From Roseomonas sp. OT10 (GTDB taxonomy: Bacteria > Pseudomonadota > Alphaproteobacteria > Acetobacterales > Acetobacteraceae): DNA of 64,000 bases. Below are positions 28,313 through 36,864 of the stretch, piece after piece (the first letter of the stretch is position 1; the number at the start of each line of letters is the position of its first letter). The translations under genes were made by a program, and so were the position numbers. The stretch lies in the NCBI RefSeq assembly GCF_020991085.1, contig NZ_CP087719.1, positions 3,988,001 to 4,052,000 of the forward strand. The letters run 5' to 3'. Under the pieces are notes generated by a model, which had not been told where the DNA came from, ran no database searches, and saw nothing but the letters and a program-made list of their open reading frames with translations.

Positions 28313-30013
28313 ATGACCCGTTCCGCACCGCTGCTGGAGGTCCGCGACCTGACGGTGGAGTTCGCCACCCGTCGGGGCATCGTGCGGGCGGTCGAGCAGG
28401 TGGACCTCTCGCTCGCCAAGGGCGAGACGATCGGGATCGTCGGCGAATCCGGCTCCGGCAAGTCCGTCACCTCCTATGCGGTCATGCGCATCCTCGACAG
28501 GGCCGGTCGGATCGCCCAGGGCAGCGTGACCTTCGGGGGGGTGTCGCTGCCCGCCCTGCCGGAGCCGGCGATGCAGGACATGCGGGGTCGGGAGATCTCC
28601 ATGATCTTCCAGAATCCCCGCGCGGCGCTGAACCCGATCCGCAAGGTCGGCCGCCAGATCGAGGACGTGCTGCTGCGCCACGGCCAGGCGACCTCCGCCA
28701 CCGCGAAGGCGCGGGCGATCGAGGCGCTGGAGCAGGTGCGCATCGCCCGGCCGGAGGAGCGCTACCACGCCTATCCCTTCGAGCTGTCGGGCGGCATGTG
28801 CCAGCGCATCGTCATCGCCCTCGCGCTCGCCTGCCGGCCGCAGCTGCTGATCGCGGACGAGCCGACCACGGGTCTGGACGTGACCACGCAGAAGGCGGTG
28901 ATGGACCTCGTCGTGGAGCTGACCCGGGCGCGGGGCATGTCCACCCTGCTGATCACCCACGACCTCGGCCTTGCCGCCGCCTATTGCGACCGGGTGGTGG
29001 TGATGGAGAAGGGCCGGGTGGTGGAGGCGGCCGCGGCGGCCGAGATCTTCCGCCGCCCCAGCCATGCCTATACCCGGCGGCTGATGCGGGCCACGCCGCG
29101 GCCCGGCGCCGGGCTGCGCGACCTGCTGCCCGAGGGCACGGCGACGCCGCTGCCGCCGTCCGCGCCGGACGGCGCGCCGGATCGGGGCATGCCGCTGCTG
29201 GAGGTGCGCGACCTGGTGAAGGAGTTCCCGCGCCAGGGCGTCGGCGGCTTCCTGGCGAGGCTGACCGGCAAGGCCGGGGCGGGCGAGGACGCACCCTTCC
29301 GCGCCGTGGACGGCATCGGCTTCGAGGTGCGGCGCGGCGAGAGCGTCGGGCTGGTGGGCGAATCCGGCTGCGGCAAGTCCACCACCTCGATGATGGTGAT
29401 GCGGCTGCTCGACCCGACCTCCGGCAGCATCCGCTTCGACGGCCGGGAGATCGGCGGCATCCCGTCGCGCGGCTTCGCCCGGCTGCCGCTGCGGCCGAGG
29501 ATCCAGATGGTCTTCCAGGACCCGACGGACAGCCTGAACCCGCGCCACACCGCGCTGCGCGCCATCGCGGATCCGATCCTGCGAATGGGATCGGTCCGCC
29601 GCGACGCGCTGCGGGCGCGCTGCGAGGAGCTGGCGACGCTGGTCGGCCTGCCGCTGCCGCTGCTGGACCGCTTTCCGCACCAGCTCTCCGGCGGGCAGAA
29701 GGCGCGCGTGGGCATCGCCCGCGCCATCGCCCTGAACCCGGAGCTGGTGATCCTGGACGAGCCGACCGCGGCGCTGGACGTTTCGGTGCAGGCCGTGGTG
29801 CTGAACCTGCTGCAGGACCTGAAGGACCGGCTGGGGATGAGCTATCTTTTCGTCAGCCACGACCTGCACGTGGTCCGGCTGCTCTGCGACCGGGTGATCG
29901 TGATGCGCGCCGGACGCATCGTGGAGGAAGGCCCGGCCGCCCAGGTCCTGGAAGCGCCGCAGGCGGCCTATACGCGCGAGCTGCTGGCCGCGATCCCGCA
30001 TCCGCCGGTCTGA
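28313..30013 (+). CDS. Fused dipeptide-type ABC transporter ATPase (DppD-DppF)
   Basis: A 566-residue protein with two complete ABC domains. Domain 1: Walker A GESGSGKS, signature LSGGMCQRI, Walker B LLIADEPT. Domain 2: Walker A GESGCGKS, Q-loop QDPTDSLNP, signature LSGGQKARV, Walker B LVILDEPT. Each is followed by the oligopeptide-type C-terminal extension (PSHAYTRRLM; PQAAYTRELL). Start ATG preceded by GGAGG at ideal spacing. It powers the permeases at 25001 and 26008 and is followed by atzG and atzE. Confidence 0.93.
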   Translation: MTRSAPLLEVRDLTVEFATRRGIVRAVEQVDLSLAKGETIGIVGESGSGKSVTSYAVMRILDRAGRIAQGSVTFGGVSLPALPEPAMQDMRGREISMIFQNPRAALNPIRKVGRQIEDVLLRHGQATSATAKARAIEALEQVRIARPEERYHAYPFELSGGMCQRIVIALALACRPQLLIADEPTTGLDVTTQKAVMDLVVELTRARGMSTLLITHDLGLAAAYCDRVVVMEKGRVVEAAAAAEIFRRPSHAYTRRLMRATPRPGAGLRDLLPEGTATPLPPSAPDGAPDRGMPLLEVRDLVKEFPRQGVGGFLARLTGKAGAGEDAPFRAVDGIGFEVRRGESVGLVGESGCGKSTTSMMVMRLLDPTSGSIRFDGREIGGIPSRGFARLPLRPRIQMVFQDPTDSLNPRHTALRAIADPILRMGSVRRDALRARCEELATLVGLPLPLLDRFPHQLSGGQKARVGIARAIALNPELVILDEPTAALDVSVQAVVLNLLQDLKDRLGMSYLFVSHDLHVVRLLCDRVIVMRAGRIVEEGPAAQVLEAPQAAYTRELLAAIPHPPV

Positions 30014-30065
30014 CGGCGCCCGACGCCGAACCCCCGACACCGACCAAACCTGCCCGAGGCGCCCG

Positions 30066-30263
30066 ATGCCCCCCCTGCCCCCCGACGACGACGCGCTGCT
30101 GGCGCATCTCGATGCCTCCGCCGCGCTGCTGGGGATCGTGATCGACCCCGCCTGGCGGGCGGAGGCGCTGGCCAACCTGCGCACCCTGGCGCTCGCGGCG
30201 GGGGCGGTGCTGGACTTCCCGCTGCCCGACGAGGCGGAACCGGCCCCGGTGTTCCGCGCATGA
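30066..30263 (+). CDS. atzG: AtzG-like small subunit (DUF4089)
   Basis: Sixty-five residues in the DUF4089/AtzG family. AtzG binds the amidase AtzE and is needed for a stable 1-carboxybiuret hydrolase, in the manner of GatC with GatA. The core ASAALLGIVIDPAWRAEALANL and the C-terminal DFPLPDEAEPAPVFRA are typical. GAGG precedes the ATG, and the stop overlaps the atzE start by 4 bases, consistent with stoichiometric partners. Confidence 0.85.
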   Translation: MPPLPPDDDALLAHLDASAALLGIVIDPAWRAEALANLRTLALAAGAVLDFPLPDEAEPAPVFRA

Positions 30264-31651
30264 GCGCGGCGCTGGAGGACGGTGCCCCCGCGGCCGCCAT
30301 CGCCGCCGCGGTGCGGTCCGGCGAGGTGACGGCGCGGCAGGTGGTGGAGGCGGCGCTGGCCCGCATCTTCGCCCGCGACGGCCGCACCAACGCCTTCACT
30401 AATGTGCTGTCCGAGCGCGCCCTGGCGCGGGCGGCGGCGATGGATGCCGCGGGTGAGCGCGATGCCCCCCTGGCCGGCGTGCCCTTTGCCGTGAAGAACC
30501 TGTTCGACGTGGCGGGGCTGCCGACCCGGGCCGGCTCGAAGATCAACCGGGAGCGCCCGCCGGCGGAGGCGGACGGCCCGCTGATCGCCCGGCTGGAGGC
30601 ACAGGGCGCCATCCTGGTGGGCGCGCTGAACATGGGCGAGTACGCCTACGATTTCACCGGCGAGAACGCCCATGACGGCCCCTCGCGCAACCCGCACGAC
30701 CTGACGCGGATGACCGGCGGCTCCTCCGGCGGCTCGGGGGCGGCGGTGGCGGGCGGGCTGGTGCCGCTGGCGCTGGGTTCGGACACCAACGGCTCGATCC
30801 GCGTGCCCGCGGCGCTCTGTGGCATCTTCGGGCTGAAGCCGACGTACGGCCGGCTGAGCCGGGCGCGGACCTTCCCCTTCGTCGGCAGCTTCGACCACCT
30901 CGGCCCCTTCGCCCGCTCGGTGACCGATCTCGCCCTCGCCTACGACGCCATGCAGGGGCCCGACCCGGAGGACCCCGCCTGCGCCCGGCGCGATGCGGAG
31001 CCCGCCCTGCCCACGCTGGAGGATGGCATCGGCGGGCTGCGCATCGCCATGCTGGGCAGCCATTTCAGCCGCAACGGCGAGCCGGAGGTGTTCCAGGCCG
31101 TCGCCCTCGCCGCCCGGGCGCTGGGTGCCGCCGACGTGGTGGAGCTGCCCGAGGCCGCCCGCGCCCGCGCCGCCGCCTACACCATCACCGCCTCGGAGGG
31201 CGCGAACCTCCACCTCAACCGGCTGCGCGCCCGGGCCGGGGACTTCGACCCGGCGACCCGCGACCGCCTGATCGCCGGCGCCACCATCCCGGCCGCCTGG
31301 GTCGCCGGCGCCCAGCGCTTCCGCCGCTGGTACCGCGACCAGGTGCTGGCGCTGTTCGAGGAGGTGGACGTGCTGCTCGCCCCCTCCACCCCCTGCCGCG
31401 CCCCGAGGCTGGGGCAGTCCACCCTGGTGCTGGACGGCGTCACCCTGCCGCTGCGCCCCAACCTGGGCGTCTTCACCCAGCCAATCTCGTTCATCGGCCT
31501 GCCCGTGGCCGCCGTGCCCGTGCGCGTCGATGACGGCCTGCCGCTCGGCGTCCAGGTGATCGCCGCCCCCTGGCGCGAAGACCTCGCGCTGCGCGTCGCC
31601 CGCACCCTGGAAGCGGCCGGAGTGGCGACGGCGCCCGTGGCGGCGCTGTGA
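30260..31651 (+). CDS. atzE: AtzE-family amidase (carboxybiuret/ureide hydrolase)
   Basis: Amidase-signature enzyme of 463 residues. The Ser-cisSer-Lys triad is visible: Lys in VPFAVKNLFD, cis-Ser in MTGGSSGGSGAAVAGG, nucleophile Ser in GSDTNGSIRVPAALCG. The AtzE assignment rests on overall resemblance and on the directly overlapping AtzG partner. AtzE removes the terminal amide of 1-carboxybiuret in cyanurate degradation; relatives in allantoin/oxalurate clusters act on similar ureides. Together with hpxZ and the Dpp-type importer this looks like a uptake-and-hydrolysis unit. Confidence 0.88.
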   Translation: MSAALEDGAPAAAIAAAVRSGEVTARQVVEAALARIFARDGRTNAFTNVLSERALARAAAMDAAGERDAPLAGVPFAVKNLFDVAGLPTRAGSKINRERPPAEADGPLIARLEAQGAILVGALNMGEYAYDFTGENAHDGPSRNPHDLTRMTGGSSGGSGAAVAGGLVPLALGSDTNGSIRVPAALCGIFGLKPTYGRLSRARTFPFVGSFDHLGPFARSVTDLALAYDAMQGPDPEDPACARRDAEPALPTLEDGIGGLRIAMLGSHFSRNGEPEVFQAVALAARALGAADVVELPEAARARAAAYTITASEGANLHLNRLRARAGDFDPATRDRLIAGATIPAAWVAGAQRFRRWYRDQVLALFEEVDVLLAPSTPCRAPRLGQSTLVLDGVTLPLRPNLGVFTQPISFIGLPVAAVPVRVDDGLPLGVQVIAAPWREDLALRVARTLEAAGVATAPVAAL

Positions 31652-31675
31652 TCCGTGGGGCCTCGTTGCGCCCGC

Positions 31676-31976
31676 CCGGAGGGAGGCTCCGCCTCGCCCC
31701 AGGCCCCCCTCTGCCGGGGCCACGAGCGGGCCCCGGACCCCGCTGGGAGTTGGCTCCACGCGGTGGGCGTCAGACTGCGGGCTGATCCCCGGGAGAGCGC
31801 GGACAGGCGGGGCACCGGGGAAGAATCAACGGCCGCTTGCGCCGAGGCCGCAGTCGCCCGGGGAGCCGGGCTCCCCGGCGCGCCCCGGCGTCCGTGAAAA
31901 GGGATCCAAGGGCTCTGCTCCTGGCGGATAGGAGGGGTCCGGGGGAAAGGCGGCGCCTTTCCCCCTGGCGGGCCCG
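31676..31976 (+). repeat. Dispersed hairpin-rich intergenic repeat, copy R2
   Basis: It separates atzE from hpxZ, filling most of a 365-base gap. It shares with the other copies the GGGGCC/GGCCCC hairpin, the GAGAGCGCGGACAGGCGGGG block, a GGGGAGC/GCTCCCC hairpin, a GGGCT/CTCCTGG arm and a final GGGGGAAAGG/CCTTTCCCCC hairpin. Plus orientation, the same as atzE. No coding potential beyond chance. Because it interrupts what is elsewhere a tight operon, it may affect transcription into hpxZ. Confidence 0.82.
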
Positions 31977-32016
31977 CCAGGCATCGGAACAGCGCCAGAC
32001 ACGAGAGGAACGCGCG

Positions 32017-32397
32017 ATGGAGTTGAACATTCCCGGGGTGGTGGCCGAGGTCGAGGCCGCCTTTGCCCGCTACGAGCGAGCGCTGGTCACCAATGACGTG
32101 CCGGTGCTGGAGGAGTTGTTCCGCGACGGGCCGGAGACGATCCGCTACGGCGCCATGGAGAACCTGTATGGCATGGAGGAGATCCGGGCCTTCCGCCGCG
32201 CCCGTCCCTCGGTGGGGCTGGAGCGGACGCTGGAGCGGACGGTGATCACCACCTATGGCCGCGACTTCGCCACGGCCAACACGATGTTCCGCCGCGACAG
32301 CGCCCCGGGGAAGGTCGGGCGGCAGAGCCAGAGCTGGGTCCGCTTCCCCGAAGGCTGGCGGGTGGTCGCGGCGCATGTGAGCCTCGTGGCGGAGTAG
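32017..32397 (+). CDS. hpxZ: HpxZ/AtzH-like protein (DUF3225)
   Basis: A 126-residue SnoaL-like fold protein beginning [20 protein letters not shown], with [20 protein letters not shown] and a C-terminal [17 protein letters not shown]. HpxZ is encoded with oxalurate catabolism genes; AtzH of the cyanurate pathway belongs to the same family and has been linked to 1-carboxybiuret decarboxylation. The ATG at 32017 follows GAGAGGAA. Its match with AtzG/AtzE upstream supports one pathway despite the intervening repeat. Confidence 0.87.
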   Translation: MELNIPGVVAEVEAAFARYERALVTNDVPVLEELFRDGPETIRYGAMENLYGMEEIRAFRRARPSVGLERTLERTVITTYGRDFATANTMFRRDSAPGKVGRQSQSWVRFPEGWRVVAAHVSLVAE

Positions 32398-32450
32398 CGC
32401 CCGGCCGGGCTTCCCCTGGCACGGGGCCACCCCACAGCCCGCGCGCGGGA

Positions 32451-32954
32451 TCAGCCCTCGACCTGTAGCCCGGTCAGCCCGGCGGACAGGGCCGCCAGCA
32501 GGTCGGGCAAGGCCAGGGCGACGCAGCCTTCGGTGGGGCCGTAGCCCGGCCGGGCGACGTGCAGGAAGATGGCGCTGCCGCGGTGGCGCACCACCGGCGC
32601 GTCGTTCCAGCCCAGGACGCCGATCACGTCGTAGACGCCGTCCTGCCGCCACAGCTCCTCGTGCCGGGCGGGATGGGGCAGCGCGACCGGGCGGTTGTAG
32701 TCGGGGTGGGACGGGTCGTCGCACCAGCCATCCTGCGGGCCGATCGGCTCCACCGGCACGAAGCAGGCCGGCGGAGGCAGGCGGTCGGCGCGATAGAGGA
32801 TACGGCGCAGGGGCAGCGGGCCGGTCGGGGTGGCGCCGTCGCTCTCCGACTTGTCGGCCCGCACCCCGCCGCGGCCAAGGGCGCATCGCCAGGCCTCGCG
32901 GCCCAGGCGCAGGATGCCCTGGCTCCGCTCGGTGGGGCGGACCAGCCCGATCAT
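32451..32954 (-). CDS. L,D-transpeptidase (YkuD family)
   Basis: A 167-residue YkuD-domain protein. The catalytic motif is HVARPGYGPTEGCVALALPD, with the active-site Cys after TEG and the conserved His at its start; ADKSESDGATPTGPLPLRRI is the usual N-terminal block. Such enzymes make 3-3 peptidoglycan crosslinks or anchor lipoproteins. No signal peptide is obvious. The ATG at 32954 overlaps the ribA stop by 4 bases, so it is cotranscribed with ribA. Confidence 0.87.
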   Translation of the reverse strand: MIGLVRPTERSQGILRLGREAWRCALGRGGVRADKSESDGATPTGPLPLRRILYRADRLPPPACFVPVEPIGPQDGWCDDPSHPDYNRPVALPHPARHEELWRQDGVYDVIGVLGWNDAPVVRHRGSAIFLHVARPGYGPTEGCVALALPDLLAALSAGLTGLQVEG

Positions 32955-34144
32955 CCCAGCAGATGACCGAAGCGGCGCGCCTTGGTGTCGAGGTAGTGGT
33001 CGTTCACCCCGTTGGCGGCGATGCGGTGCCCCACCCGCTCCGGCACGGCGATGCCGCAGGCGGCGAGCCCCGCCACCTTGTCCGGGTTGTTGGTCAGCAG
33101 CCGCACACGCGGGATGCCCAGGGCACGCAGCATCTCCGCCGCGACCAGGAAGTTCCGCTCGTCCGCGCCGTAGCCCAGGGCGCGGTTGGCATCCAGCGTA
33201 TCCAGCCCCGCATCCTGGAGGCGGTAGGCGCGGAGCTTGTTCACCAGACCGATGCCTCTGCCCTCCTGCGCCAGGTAGAGCAGCACGCCCGCGCCCTCCT
33301 CGGCCATGCGCGCGATGGCGCCGCGCAACTGCGGCCCGCAGTCGCAGCGCAACGAGCCCAGCAGGTCGCCGGTGAAGCATTCCGAATGCACCCGCGCCAG
33401 GGGCGCCTCGCCGCGCGCGGCCAGGGCCTCGGGCGCGCCGACCAGGATCGCCAGGTGCTCGATGCCGCCATCCGCCGCGCGGAAGGCGACGATCCGGGCA
33501 TCCGGGGCATCCTCCAGCGGCACCTGCGCCTCGGCGACGCGGGCCAGGGTGGTCGCCACGGTGTCCGGGTAGGACAGCACCGCCTCGACCGGGACGGAGA
33601 GCAGCGCGTCCCCGGTGGAGGACGCGGCCGGGGCCGCGACCAGGGCGGGCAGCAGCCGGCCCAGCTTGGCCAGGGCGATCGCCGCCGCGGCCAGGGGCGG
33701 GGCGGGCACCACCTGCGCGGCCTCCGGCAGCAGCGTCGCCGCCGTCGGGTCGGCAAGGCCGCGCAGCGCCTCGGGAGCCAGCAGGGCCGGCGGCAGGCGC
33801 AGGCCAACCGGGCCGGCCTCCGCCTCCAGCGGGCGGGCCAGCACGGCGGCGGCGCGGGTCGGGGCCAGCAACAGGACGGGCGTGGCCAGGGCGATGGCGG
33901 CGAGTTCCGCCAGGCTACGGGCAGAGACGGTCTCGGCCGCGGCGGCGACGAGCGTCTGCCCCTCGGGGCCGGCGATGCGGACCGGCGTGCCGCGGCGCAG
34001 TTCGCCCAGCGCCCGGTGGACCTGGCGCAGGGCGAGGACGGCCTCCCGCCCGGACAGGCCGGCCCCGGCGCCCGGGGAGGCCGGATCTGGCGCGAATCGC
34101 GTCAGGGGCCTCGCCTCAGCAGGGCCTCCCGCGTTCTGACTCAT
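32951..34144 (-). CDS. ribA: GTP cyclohydrolase II with degenerate RibB-like N-terminus
   Basis: First enzyme of riboflavin synthesis: GTP to 2,5-diamino-6-ribosylamino-pyrimidinone phosphate, formate and pyrophosphate. The C-terminal domain has the zinc Cys motif RVHSECFTGDLLGSLRCDCG, EEGAGVLLYLAQEGRGIGL, and LLTNNPDKVAGL. The N-terminal 170 residues align in position with 3,4-dihydroxybutanone phosphate synthase but lack its acidic catalytic motif, so RibB activity is unlikely. ATG at 34144 chosen; the ATG at 34159 has its ribosome site abutting the codon. No FMN riboswitch recognised upstream. Confidence 0.92.
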   Translation of the reverse strand: MSQNAGGPAEARPLTRFAPDPASPGAGAGLSGREAVLALRQVHRALGELRRGTPVRIAGPEGQTLVAAAAETVSARSLAELAAIALATPVLLLAPTRAAAVLARPLEAEAGPVGLRLPPALLAPEALRGLADPTAATLLPEAAQVVPAPPLAAAAIALAKLGRLLPALVAAPAASSTGDALLSVPVEAVLSYPDTVATTLARVAEAQVPLEDAPDARIVAFRAADGGIEHLAILVGAPEALAARGEAPLARVHSECFTGDLLGSLRCDCGPQLRGAIARMAEEGAGVLLYLAQEGRGIGLVNKLRAYRLQDAGLDTLDANRALGYGADERNFLVAAEMLRALGIPRVRLLTNNPDKVAGLAACGIAVPERVGHRIAANGVNDHYLDTKARRFGHLLG

Positions 34145-34354
34145 GGGCTGGTCTTTCATTCCTGCCGTTTGTTGCCTGCCAATGTGGTCCTCTTGCGACA
34201 CTTCGCACCCCTGCTGCGTTGGATGTCCTGCGGCAGGGCCGCTTGACACAAGAGCGAGAGGCACGACCTTGCGAGTTGGACCCCGAATGGGCACAATCTG
34301 CGAACATCGCCGGCGGCCGTACTGCCTGCCGGCAAAGCAAGCACTGAGGATGGC

Positions 34355-35071
34355 ATGACCGGCCCGCGGCCGATCCTGATTGTGGACGACGACGCCGCCC
34401 TTCGCGCCACCCTGGCCGAACAGCTCTCCCTGGAGGGCGAGTTCACGGCGCAAGAGGCGTCCTCCTCCGAGGAAGGCAGTCGTCTGCTGCTCGAGCCTGG
34501 GGCGCGCTTCGACGCGGTCCTGCTGGACATCGGCCTGCCCGATGGCGACGGCCGCGACCTCTGCGCCCAGTTGCGCCGGGAGGGCGTGCGCATTCCCGTC
34601 ATCATGCTGACGGGCGCGGATGCCGAGACGGACGTCGTGCGCGGGCTCGACGCGGGGGCGAACGACTACATCGCCAAGCCCTTCCGCATCAACGAGCTGC
34701 TGGCCCGGCTGCGCGCCCAGTTGCGCGTCTTCGACAACAGCGAGGACGCGGTCTTCATCGTCGGTCCCTACACCTTCCGGCCGGCGGCCAAGGTGCTGCA
34801 GGACATGGCGAAGAACCGGCGGATCCGGCTGACCGAGAAGGAATGCTCGATCCTGAAGTTCCTCTACCGCGCCGGCGGACGCCCGGTGGCGCGGCAGGTC
34901 CTGCTGAACGAGGTCTGGGGCTACAACGCCGCCGTGACCACGCACACGCTGGAGACCCACATCTACCGGCTGCGGCAGAAGATCGAGCAGGACCCGACCA
35001 ACGCCGCCCTGCTGCTGACCGAGGGCGGCGGCTACCGCCTCGATCCCGCCGCGGGCCGCGTCGCGGCCTGA
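34355..35071 (+). CDS. OmpR-family response regulator (orphan)
   Basis: A 238-residue two-component regulator. The receiver has acidic VDDDAA near residue 11, the phosphorylated Asp in VLLDIGLPDGDG (about residue 53), Thr in MLTGAD and Lys in IAKPF. The winged-helix DNA-binding domain contains RLTEKECSILKFLYRAGG and TLETHIYRLRQKIE. No sensor kinase is encoded next to it. A possible promoter TTGCGA-17-CACAAT lies just upstream in the 210-base gap after ribA. Confidence 0.92.
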   Translation: MTGPRPILIVDDDAALRATLAEQLSLEGEFTAQEASSSEEGSRLLLEPGARFDAVLLDIGLPDGDGRDLCAQLRREGVRIPVIMLTGADAETDVVRGLDAGANDYIAKPFRINELLARLRAQLRVFDNSEDAVFIVGPYTFRPAAKVLQDMAKNRRIRLTEKECSILKFLYRAGGRPVARQVLLNEVWGYNAAVTTHTLETHIYRLRQKIEQDPTNAALLLTEGGGYRLDPAAGRVAA

Positions 35072-35302
35072 CCGCCGGGGCCGTTCACTCGGCCCCGGCG
35101 CCATGCCCGGGGGCGGCCGGCCCCGCCCCGATGGCGGTCCTGACAGCGGGATTGAGAGCACGCGGCCCCAGGGCGCACCCGCTGGGGCGCCGCGCCATGA
35201 GCTGATGCAGCCGGGTCACGGTGTTGCTTGGTTACCCGCGGTGGCATTGCCGCGACTGCCCCCAGACGGTAGGCAGAACGGCCACCGCCAGCCACCCCGC
35301 CC

Positions 35303-36757
35303 GTGATCTTCACCTCCGCCGTCTTCCTCACTCGCTTCCTGCCGGTTGTCCTGTTCCTCGACTGGGGGACGGAAGCGGGGGCCATGCGCCGGACGCGCTG
35401 GCTCCTGCTGCTGCTGGCTAGCCTGTTCTTCTACGCCTGGTGGCGGCTGGACCATCTGCCGGTGCTGATCGGGTCCATCGCCTTCAACTACTTCATGGGC
35501 GCTCGGATCGAGGGGGCGGCGCCGCACGGCAAGCGGGCGCTGCTGTTCCTCGGCGTGGCGGCGAACCTGCTGCTGCTGGGGGCCTTCAAGTACACGGCCT
35601 TCGTCTCCGGCAACGTCTTCTGGCTGCTGCGGCTGGACGGCTTCCAGATCCCGGAGATCGCCCTGCCGCTGGGCATCTCGTTCTTCACCTTCACCCAGAT
35701 CGCCTACCTGACCGACTGCCTGAAGGGGAAGCGCGGGCGGCACGGGCCGGTGGAATACGCCCTCTTCGTCACCTTCTTCCCGCATCTGCTGGCCGGGCCG
35801 ATCATCCACCATTCCGAGATGATCCCGCAGTTCCAGCGCGGCCGCCGCCCGCTAGACGAGGCGGCGTCCGACGCGGTGGAGGGCTTCGCCCTGCTCGCCA
35901 TCGGCGCCGCCAAGAAGCTGGTGCTGGCGGACAACCTCTCCCCCATCGCGGACGCCGTCTTCGGCGCGGCGGCCCAGGGGCATGCGCCCGATCTCGGCCA
36001 GGCCTGGCTGGGGGCGCTGGCCTACACCTTCCAGCTCTACTTCGACTTCTCCGGCTATTCCGACATGGCCGTCGGGCTCGCGCGCATCTTCGGCGTGCGC
36101 TTCCCGGCCAATTTCGACAGCCCCTACAAGGCGACGAACCTCGTCGAGTTCTGGCGCCGCTGGCACATGACCCTGTCGCGCTGGCTGCGGGACTACCTCT
36201 ACATCGCCCTCGGCGGGAACCGGGGCGGGCCGCTGCTGCGCTACCGCAACCTGTTCCTGACCATGGTGCTGGGCGGGCTGTGGCACGGCGCCGCCTGGAC
36301 CTTCGTGATCTGGGGCACGCTGCACGGCCTGATGCTGGCGGCGACGCATCTGGTGCGTGGCCGCTTCGGCCGCCTGGCGCCGACCGGGCGCGTCGGGCGC
36401 GGCGCCTTCAGCCTCGCCACCTGGCTCGGCACCTTCGTCTTCGTGGTCTTCGCCTGGGTGTTCTTCCGGGCCACCACGCTGGATTCCGCCCTGCTGGTCC
36501 TGGGCGGCATGGTGGGCCTCGATCCGGCCGACGGCACGCCACGTGTCCCGCTCTCGGGCAATGCCGGCGACCTGATCGGGCTGGCCGCGGCGATCGCCTT
36601 CCTCGCCCCCAACAGCATCGCCATCGAGAAGGCGCTCGCCGGCCGTACCCGCGGCGCCTGGGCCGCCGCCGGGCTGGCCGGGGCGGCGGCCCTGGCGGCG
36701 CTGATGGCCGGGCTGACCGGGCCGGCGGAATCGCCCTTCCTGTACTTCAACTTCTGA
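35303..36757 (+). CDS. MBOAT-family O-acyltransferase (AlgI/PatA-like)
   Basis: Polytopic membrane acyltransferase of 484 residues that moves acyl, usually acetyl, groups across the membrane for modification of a polysaccharide. Landmarks: PLGISFFTFTQIAYLTDCLKG, FFPHLLAGPIIHHSEM, FDFSGYSDMAVGLARIFG and LGGLWHGAAWTFVIWG with the catalytic His. GTG start at 35303. It is followed by two related SGNH-like proteins, the usual partner type that transfers the acyl group in the periplasm. The acceptor polymer is not indicated by neighbours. Confidence 0.92.
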   Translation: MIFTSAVFLTRFLPVVLFLDWGTEAGAMRRTRWLLLLLASLFFYAWWRLDHLPVLIGSIAFNYFMGARIEGAAPHGKRALLFLGVAANLLLLGAFKYTAFVSGNVFWLLRLDGFQIPEIALPLGISFFTFTQIAYLTDCLKGKRGRHGPVEYALFVTFFPHLLAGPIIHHSEMIPQFQRGRRPLDEAASDAVEGFALLAIGAAKKLVLADNLSPIADAVFGAAAQGHAPDLGQAWLGALAYTFQLYFDFSGYSDMAVGLARIFGVRFPANFDSPYKATNLVEFWRRWHMTLSRWLRDYLYIALGGNRGGPLLRYRNLFLTMVLGGLWHGAAWTFVIWGTLHGLMLAATHLVRGRFGRLAPTGRVGRGAFSLATWLGTFVFVVFAWVFFRATTLDSALLVLGGMVGLDPADGTPRVPLSGNAGDLIGLAAAIAFLAPNSIAIEKALAGRTRGAWAAAGLAGAAALAALMAGLTGPAESPFLYFNF

Positions 36758-36864
36758 GCCGTGCGCATGTCCGTGCGGCTTCGGGACAGCGTGGCACCCG
36801 CGGGGAGAGGCGCCGCCTCCCCCCCTCCCCCGGGACCACGATGGGGCCCCGGGGGAGCCGGGCC

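Noticed and set aside
28097-31759. Minus-strand open frame of 1220 codons opposite the ABC ATPase and amidase
   Set aside because: Mirrored-frame artefact; low-complexity His/Gly/Ala/Arg translation.
34145-34354. FMN riboswitch upstream of ribA
   Set aside because: The conserved junction sequences of the FMN aptamer are not recognisable on either strand of this gap.
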